Shown here: positions 8,363-18,491 of the stretch, piece by piece | Layout of the letters: every line of letters starts with the position of its first letter | Numbering within the stretch: the first letter of the stretch is position 1 | Origin: an uncultured Elioraea sp. | Lineage (GTDB): Bacteria > Pseudomonadota > Alphaproteobacteria > Acetobacterales > Acetobacteraceae | Assembly (NCBI GenBank): GCA_937928775.1 | Contig: CALFVI010000046.1 | Coordinates: 1-44,303 of the forward strand | Reading direction: 5' to 3' | Length of the DNA stretch: 44,303 nucleotides | The notes under the pieces: generated by a model | Told to the model about the DNA's origin: nothing | The model's input: only the letters and a program-made list of their open reading frames with translations | The model's database searches: none | Made by a program: the position numbers and the translations under genes

Positions 8363-10162
8363 CTACCTGCGGTTGCCCTCGCCTGCCTGCTCCTCCCGCC
8401 AGCGCTGGCGAAGTCGCGCACTCGCGCCAAGCCGAAGGCTGCGTTCGATGAAAGCGTTGAGCTCGCCTTGGATCGCCCGCGCCGCCTCGGCCTCAGCATA
8501 GAGGTCCGGCCATTTCTGCGCGAGCCATAGATAGGCGGTGCAAGCCCGGGCGGAACGCTCGGCTTCGGCGAGGTCGGCCGGGTCGTCGGCCACCCCGCGG
8601 GAGAGGAGCCGCCGCGGCGGGACAGGCGCGGCCACGGGGGCGCCATGCGCATGCCGCCGGGCCCAGGCGAGCAGGGCGGAGGCGGAGAGCCGGTCGCGCA
8701 GGTCGATCGGACAGCCGAGATAGCCGAGGCTCTCCCGCAGGGGAAGCCGGGCGGCAGCGCAGACCTCGGCGAGGCGAATGGCTTCGTCGAGGCGACAGAG
8801 CGCGAAGCCAGTATCCTGCCAGCGGAACCGCTCGGCGACCACCGTCAGCACCCGAAGCAAGGACGGTTGACCGAGCCGCCGCCCAATGTCCAGAAGCTGC
8901 GCCTCGCGCGGCAGCACGCGCATCGGCCCATCCAGCGGGGGAGGCGGGTGGTCGATGGCGGCCGCGATCGGCTCCAGATCTTCCCCCGCCAGCACGCCGA
9001 CGAAGCCTTCGGGATAGATCCCGAAGCGGCCGGCGCGGCCGGCGATCTGGCGAATGAGGTGTGGCCCGAGCCCGCCATATTTTGTGGTCGCGGCGAACAG
9101 AACCCGGCGGATGGGCAGATTAAGCCCCATGCCGATCGCATCGGTGGCCACCAGCACCGGCGCGCGGCCCTCGCGGAACCGCTCTGCCTCAGCCCGCCTT
9201 ACCTCAGGCCCGAGCGCGCCGTACACCATCGCTGGCGGGCGGCCGCGCGCAATCAGCGCCTCGCGCAAGGCAAAAGCATCGCGGCGCGAGAAGCAGACCA
9301 GCGCATCGCCCGGTTCGACGCGCGCCAGCGGCACGGGGCGGCGCAGCACCGTGAGCGGCACCATGCGCTCGAACCGCCGAACCTCGAGCGGCTCGCCGGT
9401 CAGTGCAGCGAGCCGGCGGATCAGCGGCTCCGCTTCCGCCGCGCCGGTAAGGAGGAGCGTCTCCGCTGGTAGCCCGACCACCGCCTGCGTCCAGGCCCAG
9501 CCGCGATCCTCATCGGCCAGCATCTGGATCTCGTCCACCACCGCGACCGGGACGGGGGTGACGAGATCGGACATCTCGACGGTGGCCGAGACGTGCGTCG
9601 CCTCCGGGTCGATCCGTCGTTCCTCGCCGGTCAGCAGAGAGGCGCGCACGCCGCGTTCAGCCAGCCGCTCCTGCCCTTCCCAGGCGAGCAGGCGAAGGGG
9701 GGCGAGGTAGGCGCCGCGCGGGGCGGCGGCAAGCAGGTCGAAGGCGGCATGGCTCTTGCCCGAGTTGGTGGGACCAAGGAAGGCGACGATGCGCCGACGG
9801 ATCGCGCGGGCTGGAACGAAGGAGGCCACCCAGCGCCCCAAGGTGAGCGCGCCCACCACCTCGCCCTCATGCCGGTGGCGAGCCTTGGCGGCGAGGTCGG
9901 CGAGGCGCTGCCGGCGCCACTCTTCAAGCCGCGCCTCTGCGGTGGCCCGTTCAGCATGCGTCATCGCCCCGTCCGCTGCGGCACGACGAAGCCGGCCGCG
10001 GATCGCCTCGGCGAGCACGGAGACGAGCCCGATATCGTCAAGCGAGGGATCGGCGGCGAGGGCGGCAAGGCCGGCCGCGACGTCCTCGCGGCGGATGGGC
10101 ACGCGCAGCCCTGAGAGGAGTGTGTCGATCCGGCGTCGTGCCGGGGGAGGAAGGGAGGTCAC
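8363..10162 (-). CDS. SUV3-like DExH RNA helicase
   Basis: The product (599 aa from GTG 10162) is a superfamily 2 helicase of the SUV3 type. Motif I is GPTNSGKSHAAFD, motif II is DEIQM, motif III is LTGAAEAEP, and motif VI is QIAGRAGRFGIYPEG; ATDAIGMGLNLPI is the typical SUV3 motif V region. The C-terminal segment CTAYLWLAQKWPDLY is shared with bacterial SUV3-like proteins. Mitochondrial SUV3 unwinds RNA for degradation; the bacterial role is presumed RNA metabolism. The GTG is chosen because AGGCGAG precedes it and because longer starts would overlap the divergent patatin gene; ATG 10222 is an alternative. The C-terminus is basic. Confidence 0.85.
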   Translation of the reverse strand: MTSLPPPARRRIDTLLSGLRVPIRREDVAAGLAALAADPSLDDIGLVSVLAEAIRGRLRRAAADGAMTHAERATAEARLEEWRRQRLADLAAKARHRHEGEVVGALTLGRWVASFVPARAIRRRIVAFLGPTNSGKSHAAFDLLAAAPRGAYLAPLRLLAWEGQERLAERGVRASLLTGEERRIDPEATHVSATVEMSDLVTPVPVAVVDEIQMLADEDRGWAWTQAVVGLPAETLLLTGAAEAEPLIRRLAALTGEPLEVRRFERMVPLTVLRRPVPLARVEPGDALVCFSRRDAFALREALIARGRPPAMVYGALGPEVRRAEAERFREGRAPVLVATDAIGMGLNLPIRRVLFAATTKYGGLGPHLIRQIAGRAGRFGIYPEGFVGVLAGEDLEPIAAAIDHPPPPLDGPMRVLPREAQLLDIGRRLGQPSLLRVLTVVAERFRWQDTGFALCRLDEAIRLAEVCAAARLPLRESLGYLGCPIDLRDRLSASALLAWARRHAHGAPVAAPVPPRRLLSRGVADDPADLAEAERSARACTAYLWLAQKWPDLYAEAEAARAIQGELNAFIERSLRLGASARLRQRWREEQAGEGNRR

Positions 10163-10283
10163 GAGTCTCGCCTGCCGGAGGGCGGGGGCGCGTGTCAACG
10201 CACGCGCGGTTGACGGCAGCATCGGCCCGCGCGCAGCCTGACCGGCACGCAATCGCACTGACCCGACCATCAACGAAGGCAGC

Positions 10284-12197
10284 ATGTCCGGCACCAAGAG
10301 CCTCGCTTCCTGGGTGGAGGGATATCCGCCCAGCCGCGCCGCACCGCCCGTTGGCACCTTCGAGGTCGGCCTGTGTATGGCGGGGGCGGTCTCTGCCGGC
10401 GCCTACACCGCAGGGGTGCTCGATCTCCTGATCGAGGCACTGGATGCCTTCGAAGCGGAAAAGCAGGCCCGGCGGGCGAGGGGCGAGCCCCCTTTGCACG
10501 AGGTCCGGCTCACCGTCGTCGGCGGCGCATCAGCAGGGGGGATGTGCGCGGCTCTGGCCGCCCTCTTCTGCGATGCGACCTTCCCTCCTGTTACGCCAGA
10601 GGCGGACGATGCCACCAAGGAAGCGAACCCCCTCTACAGGGCTTGGGTGCGGGAGATCGACATTCGCCACCTCCTCGGCGTGCACGACCTCGAGGGCGGG
10701 GCTCTGCGCTCTGCCCTCGACTGCACGGTGTTGGACAGGATCGTCGCCGAGACCGTGGAAAGCCGGAAAAGGATGCCGACGCGCCCCCGTGCCTGGTTGC
10801 CAGACCGTCTCGAGGTGTTGCTGACCTTGGCCAACCTGCGCGGCGTGCCCTATGCGCTGCGCTTCCAGGGCACGGCCTTGAGCCACCTGATGACGCTGCA
10901 TGCCGACCACATCCGCTTTGCGGTACCGGCCGAGGGGGTGGAGTTGGCAGCACGGCCAGATGAGGTGGTGCTTGACCGGTTTGGGCCCGACCCCGGCCGG
11001 ACGCGGGAGCTGTTCTCCGCCGCCGCCCTGGCCACCGCCGCGTTTCCGATCGCTCTGCGCGCGCGAACCCTGACCAGGCCTCTCGAGCATTACGCCTTCC
11101 GCGCCGCTCTGCATCCGCGAAGCCGGCTGTCCGAGGCGCTGGCGGCTGATAACCCGCTCGAGCCTCTGCCAGAGTGGGCGCGGGAGTATCTGCCCGACTG
11201 GTCCGGCATCACTTTGGGCACGGTGCGGGTGCCTTGCGTCGATGGCGGGGCGATGGACAACGAGCCGCTCGAGCTTGTTCGTCGTGCCCTTGCCGGCTGG
11301 AACGGCAGCAATCCGCGGACAGGCGACTTGGCTCACCGCGCGGTGGTGCTGATCGATCCGTTCCCCGACCGCAAGGAGGCCGCCCCGGACGCCGACCCCT
11401 CGCTCATCTCCACCCTGCCCGCCCTGTTCGGCGCCCTGATCAACAATGCCCGCTTCAAGGCCGAGGACCTCGCCCTCGCCGCGGCACCCGACACCTATTC
11501 GCGCTTCCTCATCGCGCCCTCGCGCGGGTCGGACTGGTCGGCCCCAGTCGCCATCGCTTCCGGCTACCTCGGCGGCTTCATGGGCTTCCTGGCCGAGGCC
11601 TACCGCCATCACGACTACATGCTGGGCCGGCGCAACGCGCGCTCTTTCCTCCGCCGCCATTTCGTGCTGCCGATCTCCAACCCTCTGTTCGGCCGCAAAG
11701 AGGCCATCCCGCGCTGGTCTGATGCCGACATCACCCGGTGGGCTGTGCCGCGCCAGGGCGGGGGCCAGCCCGACCACCTACCGATCATTCCGCTGTGCGG
11801 ACGGCTTTGGCCGGCCGCGGGGCAGGACGAGGACGAGATCGAGCCCTTGCCGGCGTGGCCGATTGGCGCGCTCAAACCCCACAGGCTGACGCCGTTGATC
11901 AAGGAGCGGGCGAGGCGCGCGACCTCGGTTGTCTATACCGGCGGCGCCGGAGCCCAGCTCAAGCGCATGCTGCGCCGCATGGTGGAGGAGTGGATCGCAG
12001 AGCGGTCCTGGCTCACGCGCAAGGCTTTGCAGCGCGTTTGGTGCGCGCTTGACGGCTGGGTTGAGCGAACGATCGACGCCAAACTGCCGAACATCCCGTC
12101 ACGCTTCCTCTCCGACCAGGCAGAGAAGGCGATCTGCGATGCTCTTGACCAGCTCGAGAGGGCGGCGCCGCAGCAGAGAGTGGCGCGACGGACATAA
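10284..12197 (+). CDS. Patatin-like phospholipase
   Basis: This 637-aa protein contains a patatin domain in its first half. The oxyanion loop is MAGAVSAGAYTAGVLD (about residues 33-48), the nucleophile elbow GGASAGG (GxSxG) is near residue 85, and the catalytic Asp is in DGGAMDNEPLELV near 320, completing the Ser-Asp dyad. The C-terminal half (RRHFVLPISNPLFGRKEAIP onwards) is long and shared with large bacterial patatin-like proteins; its role is unknown. There is no signal peptide, so it is probably cytosolic or membrane-associated. It likely releases fatty acids from lipids. It is divergent from the SUV3-like helicase with about 120 bp between starts, and converges on the HNH gene. Confidence 0.85.
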   Translation: MSGTKSLASWVEGYPPSRAAPPVGTFEVGLCMAGAVSAGAYTAGVLDLLIEALDAFEAEKQARRARGEPPLHEVRLTVVGGASAGGMCAALAALFCDATFPPVTPEADDATKEANPLYRAWVREIDIRHLLGVHDLEGGALRSALDCTVLDRIVAETVESRKRMPTRPRAWLPDRLEVLLTLANLRGVPYALRFQGTALSHLMTLHADHIRFAVPAEGVELAARPDEVVLDRFGPDPGRTRELFSAAALATAAFPIALRARTLTRPLEHYAFRAALHPRSRLSEALAADNPLEPLPEWAREYLPDWSGITLGTVRVPCVDGGAMDNEPLELVRRALAGWNGSNPRTGDLAHRAVVLIDPFPDRKEAAPDADPSLISTLPALFGALINNARFKAEDLALAAAPDTYSRFLIAPSRGSDWSAPVAIASGYLGGFMGFLAEAYRHHDYMLGRRNARSFLRRHFVLPISNPLFGRKEAIPRWSDADITRWAVPRQGGGQPDHLPIIPLCGRLWPAAGQDEDEIEPLPAWPIGALKPHRLTPLIKERARRATSVVYTGGAGAQLKRMLRRMVEEWIAERSWLTRKALQRVWCALDGWVERTIDAKLPNIPSRFLSDQAEKAICDALDQLERAAPQQRVARRT

Positions 12198-12228
12198 GGC
12201 GCGCGCCCTCTTCGCCCTGCCGGGCCCC

Positions 12229-12789
12229 TCAGCTTTCGAGCTCGCTGTCCCAGTAGAGGTAGTCGCGCCAGGATTCGTGCAGATAGTTGGGCGGGAAAGC
12301 GCGCCCGTTCTCCTGCAGCTCCCACGAGGTTGGCTGGCGCGGAGGCTGGCGCGGGAACATCTGGCACTCGTGCGGTAGCCGGTTGCCCTTCTTCAGGTTG
12401 CAGCGGGAACAGGCGGTGACGACGTTGTGCCAGGTCGTCCGCCCCCCGCGGGAGCGGGGAATGACGTGATCGAACGTGAGCTCCTGTGTTGGGAAGGATC
12501 CGCCACAGTACTGGCACTGGAAACGATCGCGCAGGAACACGTTGAAGCGGGTGAAGGCAGGGCGGCGGGCGGCGGGGATGTACTCCTTCAGCGCGATCAC
12601 GGAAGGGAGCCGCATGGAGATCGAAGGGCTGCGCACCTCGGTGTCATATTCGGACACCACCGAGACGCGATCCATGAAGACCGCCTTCACCGCGTCCTGC
12701 CAGGACCAGACAGAGAGGGGAAAATAGGAGAGGGGGCGAAAGTCCGCGTTCAACACGAGAGCGGGATAGTGACTGCCGCCATCGGGCAC
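12229..12789 (-). CDS. HNH endonuclease family protein
   Basis: The product carries a compact HNH domain: CQYCGGSF, LTFDHVIPRSRGG and CSRCNLKKGNRLPHE give the zinc-binding Cys pairs and the DH/N/H catalytic core near residues 95-145. The N-terminal part (LVLNADFRPLSYFPLSVWSW) is a conserved extension in a widespread alphaproteobacterial HNH group with unknown substrate. I prefer GTG 12789, preceded by GGGAG, because the shorter N-terminus fits the family; GTG 12813 is also in frame. The C-terminus ends in a Trp/Tyr-rich tail. It converges with the patatin gene with 31 bp between stops. DNA cleavage is inferred. Confidence 0.87.
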   Translation of the reverse strand: MPDGGSHYPALVLNADFRPLSYFPLSVWSWQDAVKAVFMDRVSVVSEYDTEVRSPSISMRLPSVIALKEYIPAARRPAFTRFNVFLRDRFQCQYCGGSFPTQELTFDHVIPRSRGGRTTWHNVVTACSRCNLKKGNRLPHECQMFPRQPPRQPTSWELQENGRAFPPNYLHESWRDYLYWDSELES

Positions 12790-12999
12790 GCGCCGATCTC
12801 CCGTCGCCGCCACACCACGCCTTTGTCATCGGCCTGGATGAAAGCGGCGTCACCACCGCCCGCACCCTGCCCGCCTTCCCAGCCTTTGGGCGCGAAGACA
12901 GGGCCAACACCAGATGATGTGGCACAGCCTCCAGACACGTGGCGTTATGCACAGATGCAACGGCTCTGTCCAGCAAGCCGCGCCCTCGTCACGCAAGCT

Positions 13000-13662
13000 T
13001 CATGCGCGCGGCAGGCGGGCAACGGGCCGGCAGAGCGCGACGAGCGCGGCGAGCCCCGCCGAGTCGATGCCGTGGCCGAGGCCGGGGCGGTAGAGCGAGG
13101 TGACAGGGACCTCGGCACGCTGCAGCGCCTCCTCGGCCTGACGGGTGAGAGTGGGGGGAACGATTGGGTCATCCTCGCCGTGCACAAGCAAGACGGGAAT
13201 GCGGGCGCAGGGGCTGGGGAGAAGGGGCAGTGCCCCCGAGAAGGCGGCGATCGCGGCCGGCGGCGAGGGCATGCCAAGGCCGGTGTAGAGCGCCGTCATG
13301 CCCCCCTGGCTGAAGCCGCCCAGCACGACGCGCTCCATCGGCAGCCCAAGCCGCGCCGCTTCCGCCATGACAAAGCGGGAGAGCGACGGCGCGGCACGGC
13401 GCACGCCAGCGGCCAGTGCCTCCGCCGAGAGATCGAACAAGGGGAACCACTGCCGGCCGAACGGAGCGAACGCGTATGGTTCGGGCGCATTCGGGCAGGC
13501 GAAGGCCGCCTCGGGCAGGTCGGGCGCGATCTCCTCCGCCAGCCCGGCGAGATCCTGACCATTCGCCCCCACCCCATGGCAGAGCACGACCAACAGAGCC
13601 GGACGGCCGCCACCATGCGGTGCAAGCCGCGGCCCATCGAGAAGGGGGAGGTCGTCGTGCAT
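13000..13662 (-). CDS. Phospholipase/carboxylesterase family alpha/beta hydrolase
   Basis: The protein has the alpha/beta hydrolase core: HGVGANGQDLAGLAEEIAPD at the N-terminus (oxyanion region), the nucleophile GFSQGG near residue 115, the acid in HGEDDPIVPP, and the base His in RPGLGHGID. This matches the carboxylesterase/phospholipase-2 (YpfH-like) family, about 220 residues and without a signal peptide. Two in-frame ATGs are possible (13677 and 13662) and neither has a strong ribosome site. The start lies only 11-26 bp from the divergent gluQ start, so promoters must overlap. Natural substrate is unknown. Confidence 0.87.
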   Translation of the reverse strand: MHDDLPLLDGPRLAPHGGGRPALLVVLCHGVGANGQDLAGLAEEIAPDLPEAAFACPNAPEPYAFAPFGRQWFPLFDLSAEALAAGVRRAAPSLSRFVMAEAARLGLPMERVVLGGFSQGGMTALYTGLGMPSPPAAIAAFSGALPLLPSPCARIPVLLVHGEDDPIVPPTLTRQAEEALQRAEVPVTSLYRPGLGHGIDSAGLAALVALCRPVARLPRA

Positions 13663-13688
13663 CGCGCCACGGCGCATAACGGGGTGCG

Positions 13689-14552
13689 ATGACCCCGTCC
13701 ACCGTCGTCACGCGATTCGCCCCCTCTCCCACGGGCTTCCTCCACCTCGGGCATGCGATGAGCGCGCTGTTCGCCTGGCGTCTCGCGCGTGCGGCAGGCG
13801 GTCGTTTCCTTCTCCGCCTCGAGGACATCGACCGCACGCGCTGCCGCCGCGAATACGCGGACGCGATTCTTGAGGACCTGGCTTGGCTCGGCATCGACTG
13901 GGACGGAGCGGTGCGCGTGCAGTCCGAGCACTTCGATGAATACCGCGTCGTGCTTGATCACCTCGCCGCGCGCGGCCTGCTCTACCCGTGCTTCTGCACG
14001 CGGGCAGAGATCGCGCGCGAAGTGGCGGCGATCGGCAACGCCCCGCATGGCATCGACGGACCGCTCTACCCAGGCACGTGCCGCACTCTGGACGAGGAGA
14101 CGCGGGCGCGGCGGATCGCCGCCGGTGAGCGCTACGCGCTCAGGCTCGACATCGCGCGCGCCATCGCCTCTGTTCCCACCCCTCTCTTCGCCGAGGAGGA
14201 GGGGGAACCGCCCTTTCCGATCGACCCCGCCCCCCTCTTCGGAGACGTGGTGCTGGCGCGCAAAGACACGCCTGCCTCCTACCATCTCTGCGTGACCCAC
14301 GACGATGCGGTGCAGGGCGTAACCCTGGTCACGCGCGGGGTCGACCTCAAGCCGGCGATCCACCTTCACCGGCTTCTGCAGGCGCTCTTAGGCTGGCCGG
14401 TGCCGCGCTGGCGACACCACCCGCTCCTCACCGGCCCGGGCGGCAGGCGGCTCGCCAAACGCGACCGCGCGCTCAGCCTGCGCGAACTGCGCGCGGCCGG
14501 ACGAAGCCCGGCCGAGGTGAGGGCGATGGCGGGATTCCCGGACGAGGCGTGA
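13689..14552 (+). CDS. gluQ: Glutamyl-Q tRNA(Asp) synthetase
   Basis: The 287-aa product is a truncated glutamyl-tRNA synthetase paralogue lacking the anticodon-binding domain. The N-terminal class I signature is FAPSPTGFLHLGHAMSALFA, followed by RLEDIDRTRCR, and the KMSKS counterpart reads RLAKRDRA near residue 258. The CFC and Tyr/Cys segment (YPCFCTR, YPGTCR) fits the zinc-binding region. GluQRS activates glutamate and attaches it to queuosine-34 of tRNA(Asp). The window also holds a queuosine-precursor transporter and tgt at 21-23 kb, so the pathway context agrees. It overlaps no neighbour. Confidence 0.93.
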   Translation: MTPSTVVTRFAPSPTGFLHLGHAMSALFAWRLARAAGGRFLLRLEDIDRTRCRREYADAILEDLAWLGIDWDGAVRVQSEHFDEYRVVLDHLAARGLLYPCFCTRAEIAREVAAIGNAPHGIDGPLYPGTCRTLDEETRARRIAAGERYALRLDIARAIASVPTPLFAEEEGEPPFPIDPAPLFGDVVLARKDTPASYHLCVTHDDAVQGVTLVTRGVDLKPAIHLHRLLQALLGWPVPRWRHHPLLTGPGGRRLAKRDRALSLRELRAAGRSPAEVRAMAGFPDEA

Positions 14553-14875
14553 GCGCGAGGGGAGGCCGGGGCGGTCGCCGCGTGCCAACAGCTGTTCCGT
14601 CAGCCGCGCGGCACGATTGAGCATGGCCCCCTGTTAGGCCCCGCAGACTCTCGCTTACCCTCGCACAGGCTCTGTGCAGAGGCATGATCGCGGCCAGTGG
14701 CCTCTTCGACCTGCTCGGATCGGGCCGATCACGCGGCAGGGCGGGGCGCATGGTCGTCCGCTGCCAGCAGCGAGAACGGCTCGAAAACGGACGATGGGCC
14801 AGGCGACCGGGGCTTCTTGGCCGCACCCGTCGCCTCTGCTCGGCGGCGGATGCGCTCAGGGGGTGTCTGGATGTC
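14553..14875 (+). other. Intergenic stretch without a recognisable gene
   Basis: About 320 bp lie between convergent gluQ and the PAS-GGDEF-EAL gene. Open frames here are extensions or antisense shadows without recognisable motifs. A short palindromic piece (GGCTCTGTGCAGAGGC type) occurs near 14670-14690 but has no T tract. I see no RNA gene. Confidence 0.5.
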
Positions 14876-17425
14876 TCAACCGCCGGGGCTGGGTTGAACG
14901 GCGAGAGCGGCCGCCGGCGCGGAACGGGCCGCAAGCCAGGCCTTCGCCTCTGCCGGTGGCATGGGGCGGGCGAACAGGAAACCCTGTGCTGCATCGCAGC
15001 CAATCTCGCGCAGGTAGCGGGCCTGGGTTTCCGTCTCCACCCCCTCGGCCACCGTCTCCAGGCCGAGCTCCTTGGCAAGCGCGACGATGGTGCGAGCGAT
15101 CATGCCTGATCGCGGCGTGCCGTCGATGGGGGCGACGAAGCTGCGGTCGATTTTGAGCCGCCGCACCGGGAAGCCGGTGAGGTGGGAGAGCGCGGCATAG
15201 CCGGTGCCGAAGTCGTCGAAGGCGATGCCGACCCCCGCTGTGGCAAGACGATGCAGCACCGAGCCGATCTGCTCGATGGCGCGGTCGATCAGCACGGTTT
15301 CGGTGATCTCGATCTCGAGACGGTCGGCCGCCAATCCATGGGCGGCGACCGCATCGAGGATGCGCTCCGCTGCGTCCGGCGCGAGCAGCTGCGGGGTGGA
15401 GACGTTCACCGCGATGTGTCCCGGTTCGAGGCCCAAGGAGGCGAAGCCGGCGGTCGCGGCGAGGGCGGCATCCAGCACGGCCCAGCCGAGGTCGAGGGCG
15501 AGGCCCCGTTCCTCAGCCACCGCAACGAACTCGGCCGGCGAGACCGGCTTTCCGTCCTCCGTCCAGCGCGCGAGCGCCTCGAAGCCCTCGAGGCGCTGAT
15601 CAGCGAGGCGGAGTTTGGGTTGCAGGGCGATGGTAATCCGTCCCTCGGCCAGCGCCACGCGCAGACGCTCGGCGAGCGCTGCCCGGCGGGCCATGCGCTG
15701 GGCAAGCCCGGCATCGAACAGGGCAATCCGGTTGCGACCGTCCCGCTTGGCGCCGTAGAGTGCCGTGTCGGCCGCGCGCAGCAGCGCCTCCGGTGTCTCG
15801 GCGTCTTCGGGATAGAAGGCGGCGCCGATCGACACGGACGGGGTGACGGAGCCGCCCTCGCACGGAACGGGGCGCTGGATGTTGCGGCGCAGCCGTTCGA
15901 GCAGGGTGAACGCGTCCGGCCCCTTGCTGTGGCCGGGCAGCAACAGGGCGAATTCATCTCCGCCCATGCGCGCGACCAAGTCGGAGGCACGCACGACCTC
16001 GCGCATACGGCGCGCCACTTCGGCCAGCACACAATCAGCCGTTGGGTGCCCGAAAATGTCGTTCACCGACTTGAAGTGATCGAGATCGACGAGCGCGAGG
16101 CAGCCGCCGAACGCGTCGCTGCTGCGCCGTGCCGCCATCGCTTCGGCGAGACGCTCGAACAGCACGCTGCGGGAGGCGAGGCCCGTCAGATCGTCCTGTT
16201 CCGCGCGCCTGCGCGCCTCGGCCTCCGCCAGTTTGAGGCGCGTGATGTCGGTGCGCACGCAGACGAGATGGCCTGAGCGCGACCGCCGTTCCCGCCCCTG
16301 CAGCCAACGCCCGTCCGCAATCGGGAACTCGCGGCTCGGGCTGCTCTCGCTGGCGGCGCGGATCTGGGCGAGACGGCGCGCAAGCCAGGCCTCGCGCTCC
16401 TCGACCGGGGCGGAGGGATCGATCTCGTTGGCATAGCTGCCGCTGTCGAGGCCCGCGCGCAACAACCCTTCAAGCGTGGTGCCGGCGGCGAGGACCGAAG
16501 CGAGGCGCGGGAAGAACTGAGTGTAGGCGCGGTTCCAGAAGATCACGCGCTCCTCCGGGTCGCAGACGTAGACGCCGGAGGGCAGGGTGTCGATGATCTC
16601 GCGCAGCAGGGTTTCCGCCTCGGTGCGGCGGAAGAGTTCGGTGAAGGCTGCGTCCTCGGCGGCACGGCGAGCGGTGATGTCGGTCTCCACGGCGATGAAG
16701 CCGGTCAGGTTCCCCTGCTCGTCGCGGATCGGGCTCGCCTCGATGTCGACCCAGTAGGGGCGTCCGTCCTTGCTGTAGTTCAGCACTTCGACGCGAAAGC
16801 CCTGGCCGCTGCGCACCCCCTCGCGCATGGCGTCCACCGTCGCCGGATCGGTCTCCGCGCCTTGCAGAACCGAACCTGGGGTGCGGCCGGCGAGCTCAGC
16901 CAGGGTGTAGCCCGTGACCCGCTCAAAGGCCGGGTTCACCCAGACCGTCAGCCCCTCTGCATCGGTGATGATGGCGGGCGTGGGCATCTGCCGCACGACG
17001 AGGGCGAGCCGGGCAAGTTCGCGTTCACGCTCGGCGCGGTCGGTGATGTCCTCGATCGTGCCGAAGAGGGATTGGGGGCGCCCATTGGCGTCGAACAGGC
17101 AGCGGCCGCGAACGCGCACCGTCAACTGCCGTCCGCGCGCGGTGACGAAGGCGAGATCGAGATCCCAGGGGCTGCCGTCGCGCGCTGACCGGGCGAGCGC
17201 TTCGGTGAGGATGCCGTGCGATGGGCCCGGAAAATGCGCCATCGCCGCTTCCACGGTCGGGACGAAATCGTCGCCGACCTCATAGAGGCGCCGCGTGGTG
17301 CGCGACCACCACACGCGCTGCGTGGCAAGCTCAAGCCGCCAGGCGCCGATCCCCGACACCTCGAGCAGGGTCTCGAGGAGCGGTTCGCCAGCAGTGGCGG
17401 TGTGGGCAGCAGCGAGGCCGTCCAT
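14876..17425 (-). CDS. PAS-PAS-GGDEF-EAL cyclic-di-GMP protein
   Basis: The 849-aa product begins at ATG 17425 ([20 protein letters not shown]). It has about three PAS/PAC regions: residues ~20-145, ~150-270 ([40 protein letters not shown]) and ~275-410. Then comes a GGDEF domain with an intact MGGDEFALL active site and an EAL domain with [48 protein letters not shown] and [10 protein letters not shown], so every metal- and catalysis-linked EAL residue I can check is present. Both cyclase and phosphodiesterase activity are possible. No membrane segments are seen, so it is a cytosolic sensor. It may influence surface polymer output, but no target is visible. Confidence 0.92.
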   Translation of the reverse strand: MDGLAAAHTATAGEPLLETLLEVSGIGAWRLELATQRVWWSRTTRRLYEVGDDFVPTVEAAMAHFPGPSHGILTEALARSARDGSPWDLDLAFVTARGRQLTVRVRGRCLFDANGRPQSLFGTIEDITDRAERERELARLALVVRQMPTPAIITDAEGLTVWVNPAFERVTGYTLAELAGRTPGSVLQGAETDPATVDAMREGVRSGQGFRVEVLNYSKDGRPYWVDIEASPIRDEQGNLTGFIAVETDITARRAAEDAAFTELFRRTEAETLLREIIDTLPSGVYVCDPEERVIFWNRAYTQFFPRLASVLAAGTTLEGLLRAGLDSGSYANEIDPSAPVEEREAWLARRLAQIRAASESSPSREFPIADGRWLQGRERRSRSGHLVCVRTDITRLKLAEAEARRRAEQDDLTGLASRSVLFERLAEAMAARRSSDAFGGCLALVDLDHFKSVNDIFGHPTADCVLAEVARRMREVVRASDLVARMGGDEFALLLPGHSKGPDAFTLLERLRRNIQRPVPCEGGSVTPSVSIGAAFYPEDAETPEALLRAADTALYGAKRDGRNRIALFDAGLAQRMARRAALAERLRVALAEGRITIALQPKLRLADQRLEGFEALARWTEDGKPVSPAEFVAVAEERGLALDLGWAVLDAALAATAGFASLGLEPGHIAVNVSTPQLLAPDAAERILDAVAAHGLAADRLEIEITETVLIDRAIEQIGSVLHRLATAGVGIAFDDFGTGYAALSHLTGFPVRRLKIDRSFVAPIDGTPRSGMIARTIVALAKELGLETVAEGVETETQARYLREIGCDAAQGFLFARPMPPAEAKAWLAARSAPAAALAVQPSPGG

Positions 17426-17484
17426 GGGTGCGCGTGCGACCGTCTCCGATCGCCGGACGCTAGGCCTCAGAAGTGGACGGAAGG

Positions 17485-18396
17485 TTAATGCATCGGCGCG
17501 CCCTCGGCGTCGGCTGGGCAGGCATGCAGCAACGCACGCAGCCGCCCCGCCCCTTCGCCCGGGGGAATGAGGCCCTCGCGCAGGAACAAATCGATCAAGA
17601 CGAGGGGGATGTTGAACTTGAACGCATCCGTCTCGCGCACGAGGCGGACCAGCTCGGCGAGTGGCAGAAGCTCGAAGCGCGCCACCTCGCCGTCGTTCGG
17701 GCAGGGGACGATATCCTCCGGGAGGTCGAGGTCGAACAGGTGCAGCGTGTCGCGCCGCATGCCCGGCACCTGGCCGGGCTCGCGCCACGCCATGCGGTAG
17801 CGAAGGCGCCCGACCGGGCGGGCGGTGGCGACCAGCGCAGCCGGCAGCGAGGCTTCCTCCCAGGCTTCCTTCACCAGCGTGGAGAAGGCCGTCTCGCCGG
17901 CCGCAATGCCGCCGCCGATCAGCGTGTCGCGCTTGCCTGGGGCGATGGTCTTGTCGGCCGCGCGCACGGCGGTCCAGACGAACAGCCCCTCCGCCCGCCG
18001 CACCAGCCCGTTCGCGTGCACCCCTTCGGCGGCGATGCCGAAGGCGGGAATGGCGGCGCGGTCGATCCGCGCCAGGCTCTCTCCGCCCGCCTCAGCCCGC
18101 ACGTCGTAGAGCTCGCCGCGCAGGCGGGGGATCAGCCCGAGCGCGACCAGCCGGTCGGCCAGGGCGGCGAGCGCCTCGGTCCGTTCGGCAGCCGTCTGCG
18201 CCGAAGGCGTCAGCGCGAGCGTTGCCCCCTCGCGCACGATCTCGCGCGCGGCGCCGAGCGCTGCCGCGGTCTCCGCCGCGACCCAGCCGACCTGCCGGCT
18301 GCCGATGCGGAACGGCAAAAATCCCTCAAGCGACGGCAGGTCGTTGCAGCGGGCGAGGTGGCGAAAGAAGGGAGCGAGATCCATCTTGACCAGCAT
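17485..18396 (-). CDS. Nudix hydrolase with DUF4743-like N-terminal domain
   Basis: The 303-aa protein has an N-terminal region ([31 protein letters not shown]) like that of YJR142W-type Nudix proteins, followed by a Nudix box [20 protein letters not shown] with EEASL. The box departs slightly from the consensus: Lys replaces the usual Arg before the first metal-binding Glu, and Ala-Ser replaces the usual x-Gly. Relatives are annotated as thiamine-pyrophosphokinase-related or as hydrolysing oxidised thiamine diphosphate; here the substrate is not shown. Two starts (18396 and 18384) are close together. The gene is divergent from the ABC exporter with 95 bp between them. Confidence 0.85.
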   Translation of the reverse strand: MLVKMDLAPFFRHLARCNDLPSLEGFLPFRIGSRQVGWVAAETAAALGAAREIVREGATLALTPSAQTAAERTEALAALADRLVALGLIPRLRGELYDVRAEAGGESLARIDRAAIPAFGIAAEGVHANGLVRRAEGLFVWTAVRAADKTIAPGKRDTLIGGGIAAGETAFSTLVKEAWEEASLPAALVATARPVGRLRYRMAWREPGQVPGMRRDTLHLFDLDLPEDIVPCPNDGEVARFELLPLAELVRLVRETDAFKFNIPLVLIDLFLREGLIPPGEGAGRLRALLHACPADAEGAPMH

Positions 18397-18491
18397 GCGC
18401 CAGGATCAGCCGCGATGGGAGGGATGCATCCTCCTCCCTTTGCGGTCGCGCCCGCCGCACGACATGGTGGGCGCGGAACGGAGCCACACAC

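Noticed and set aside
10530-11777. A 415-codon minus-strand frame inside the patatin gene
   Set aside because: It is an antisense shadow; the plus strand has the patatin Ser-Asp motifs in order.
12542-13771. Long plus-strand frames over the HNH and esterase genes
   Set aside because: The minus strand carries clear HNH and alpha/beta hydrolase motifs, so these are shadows.
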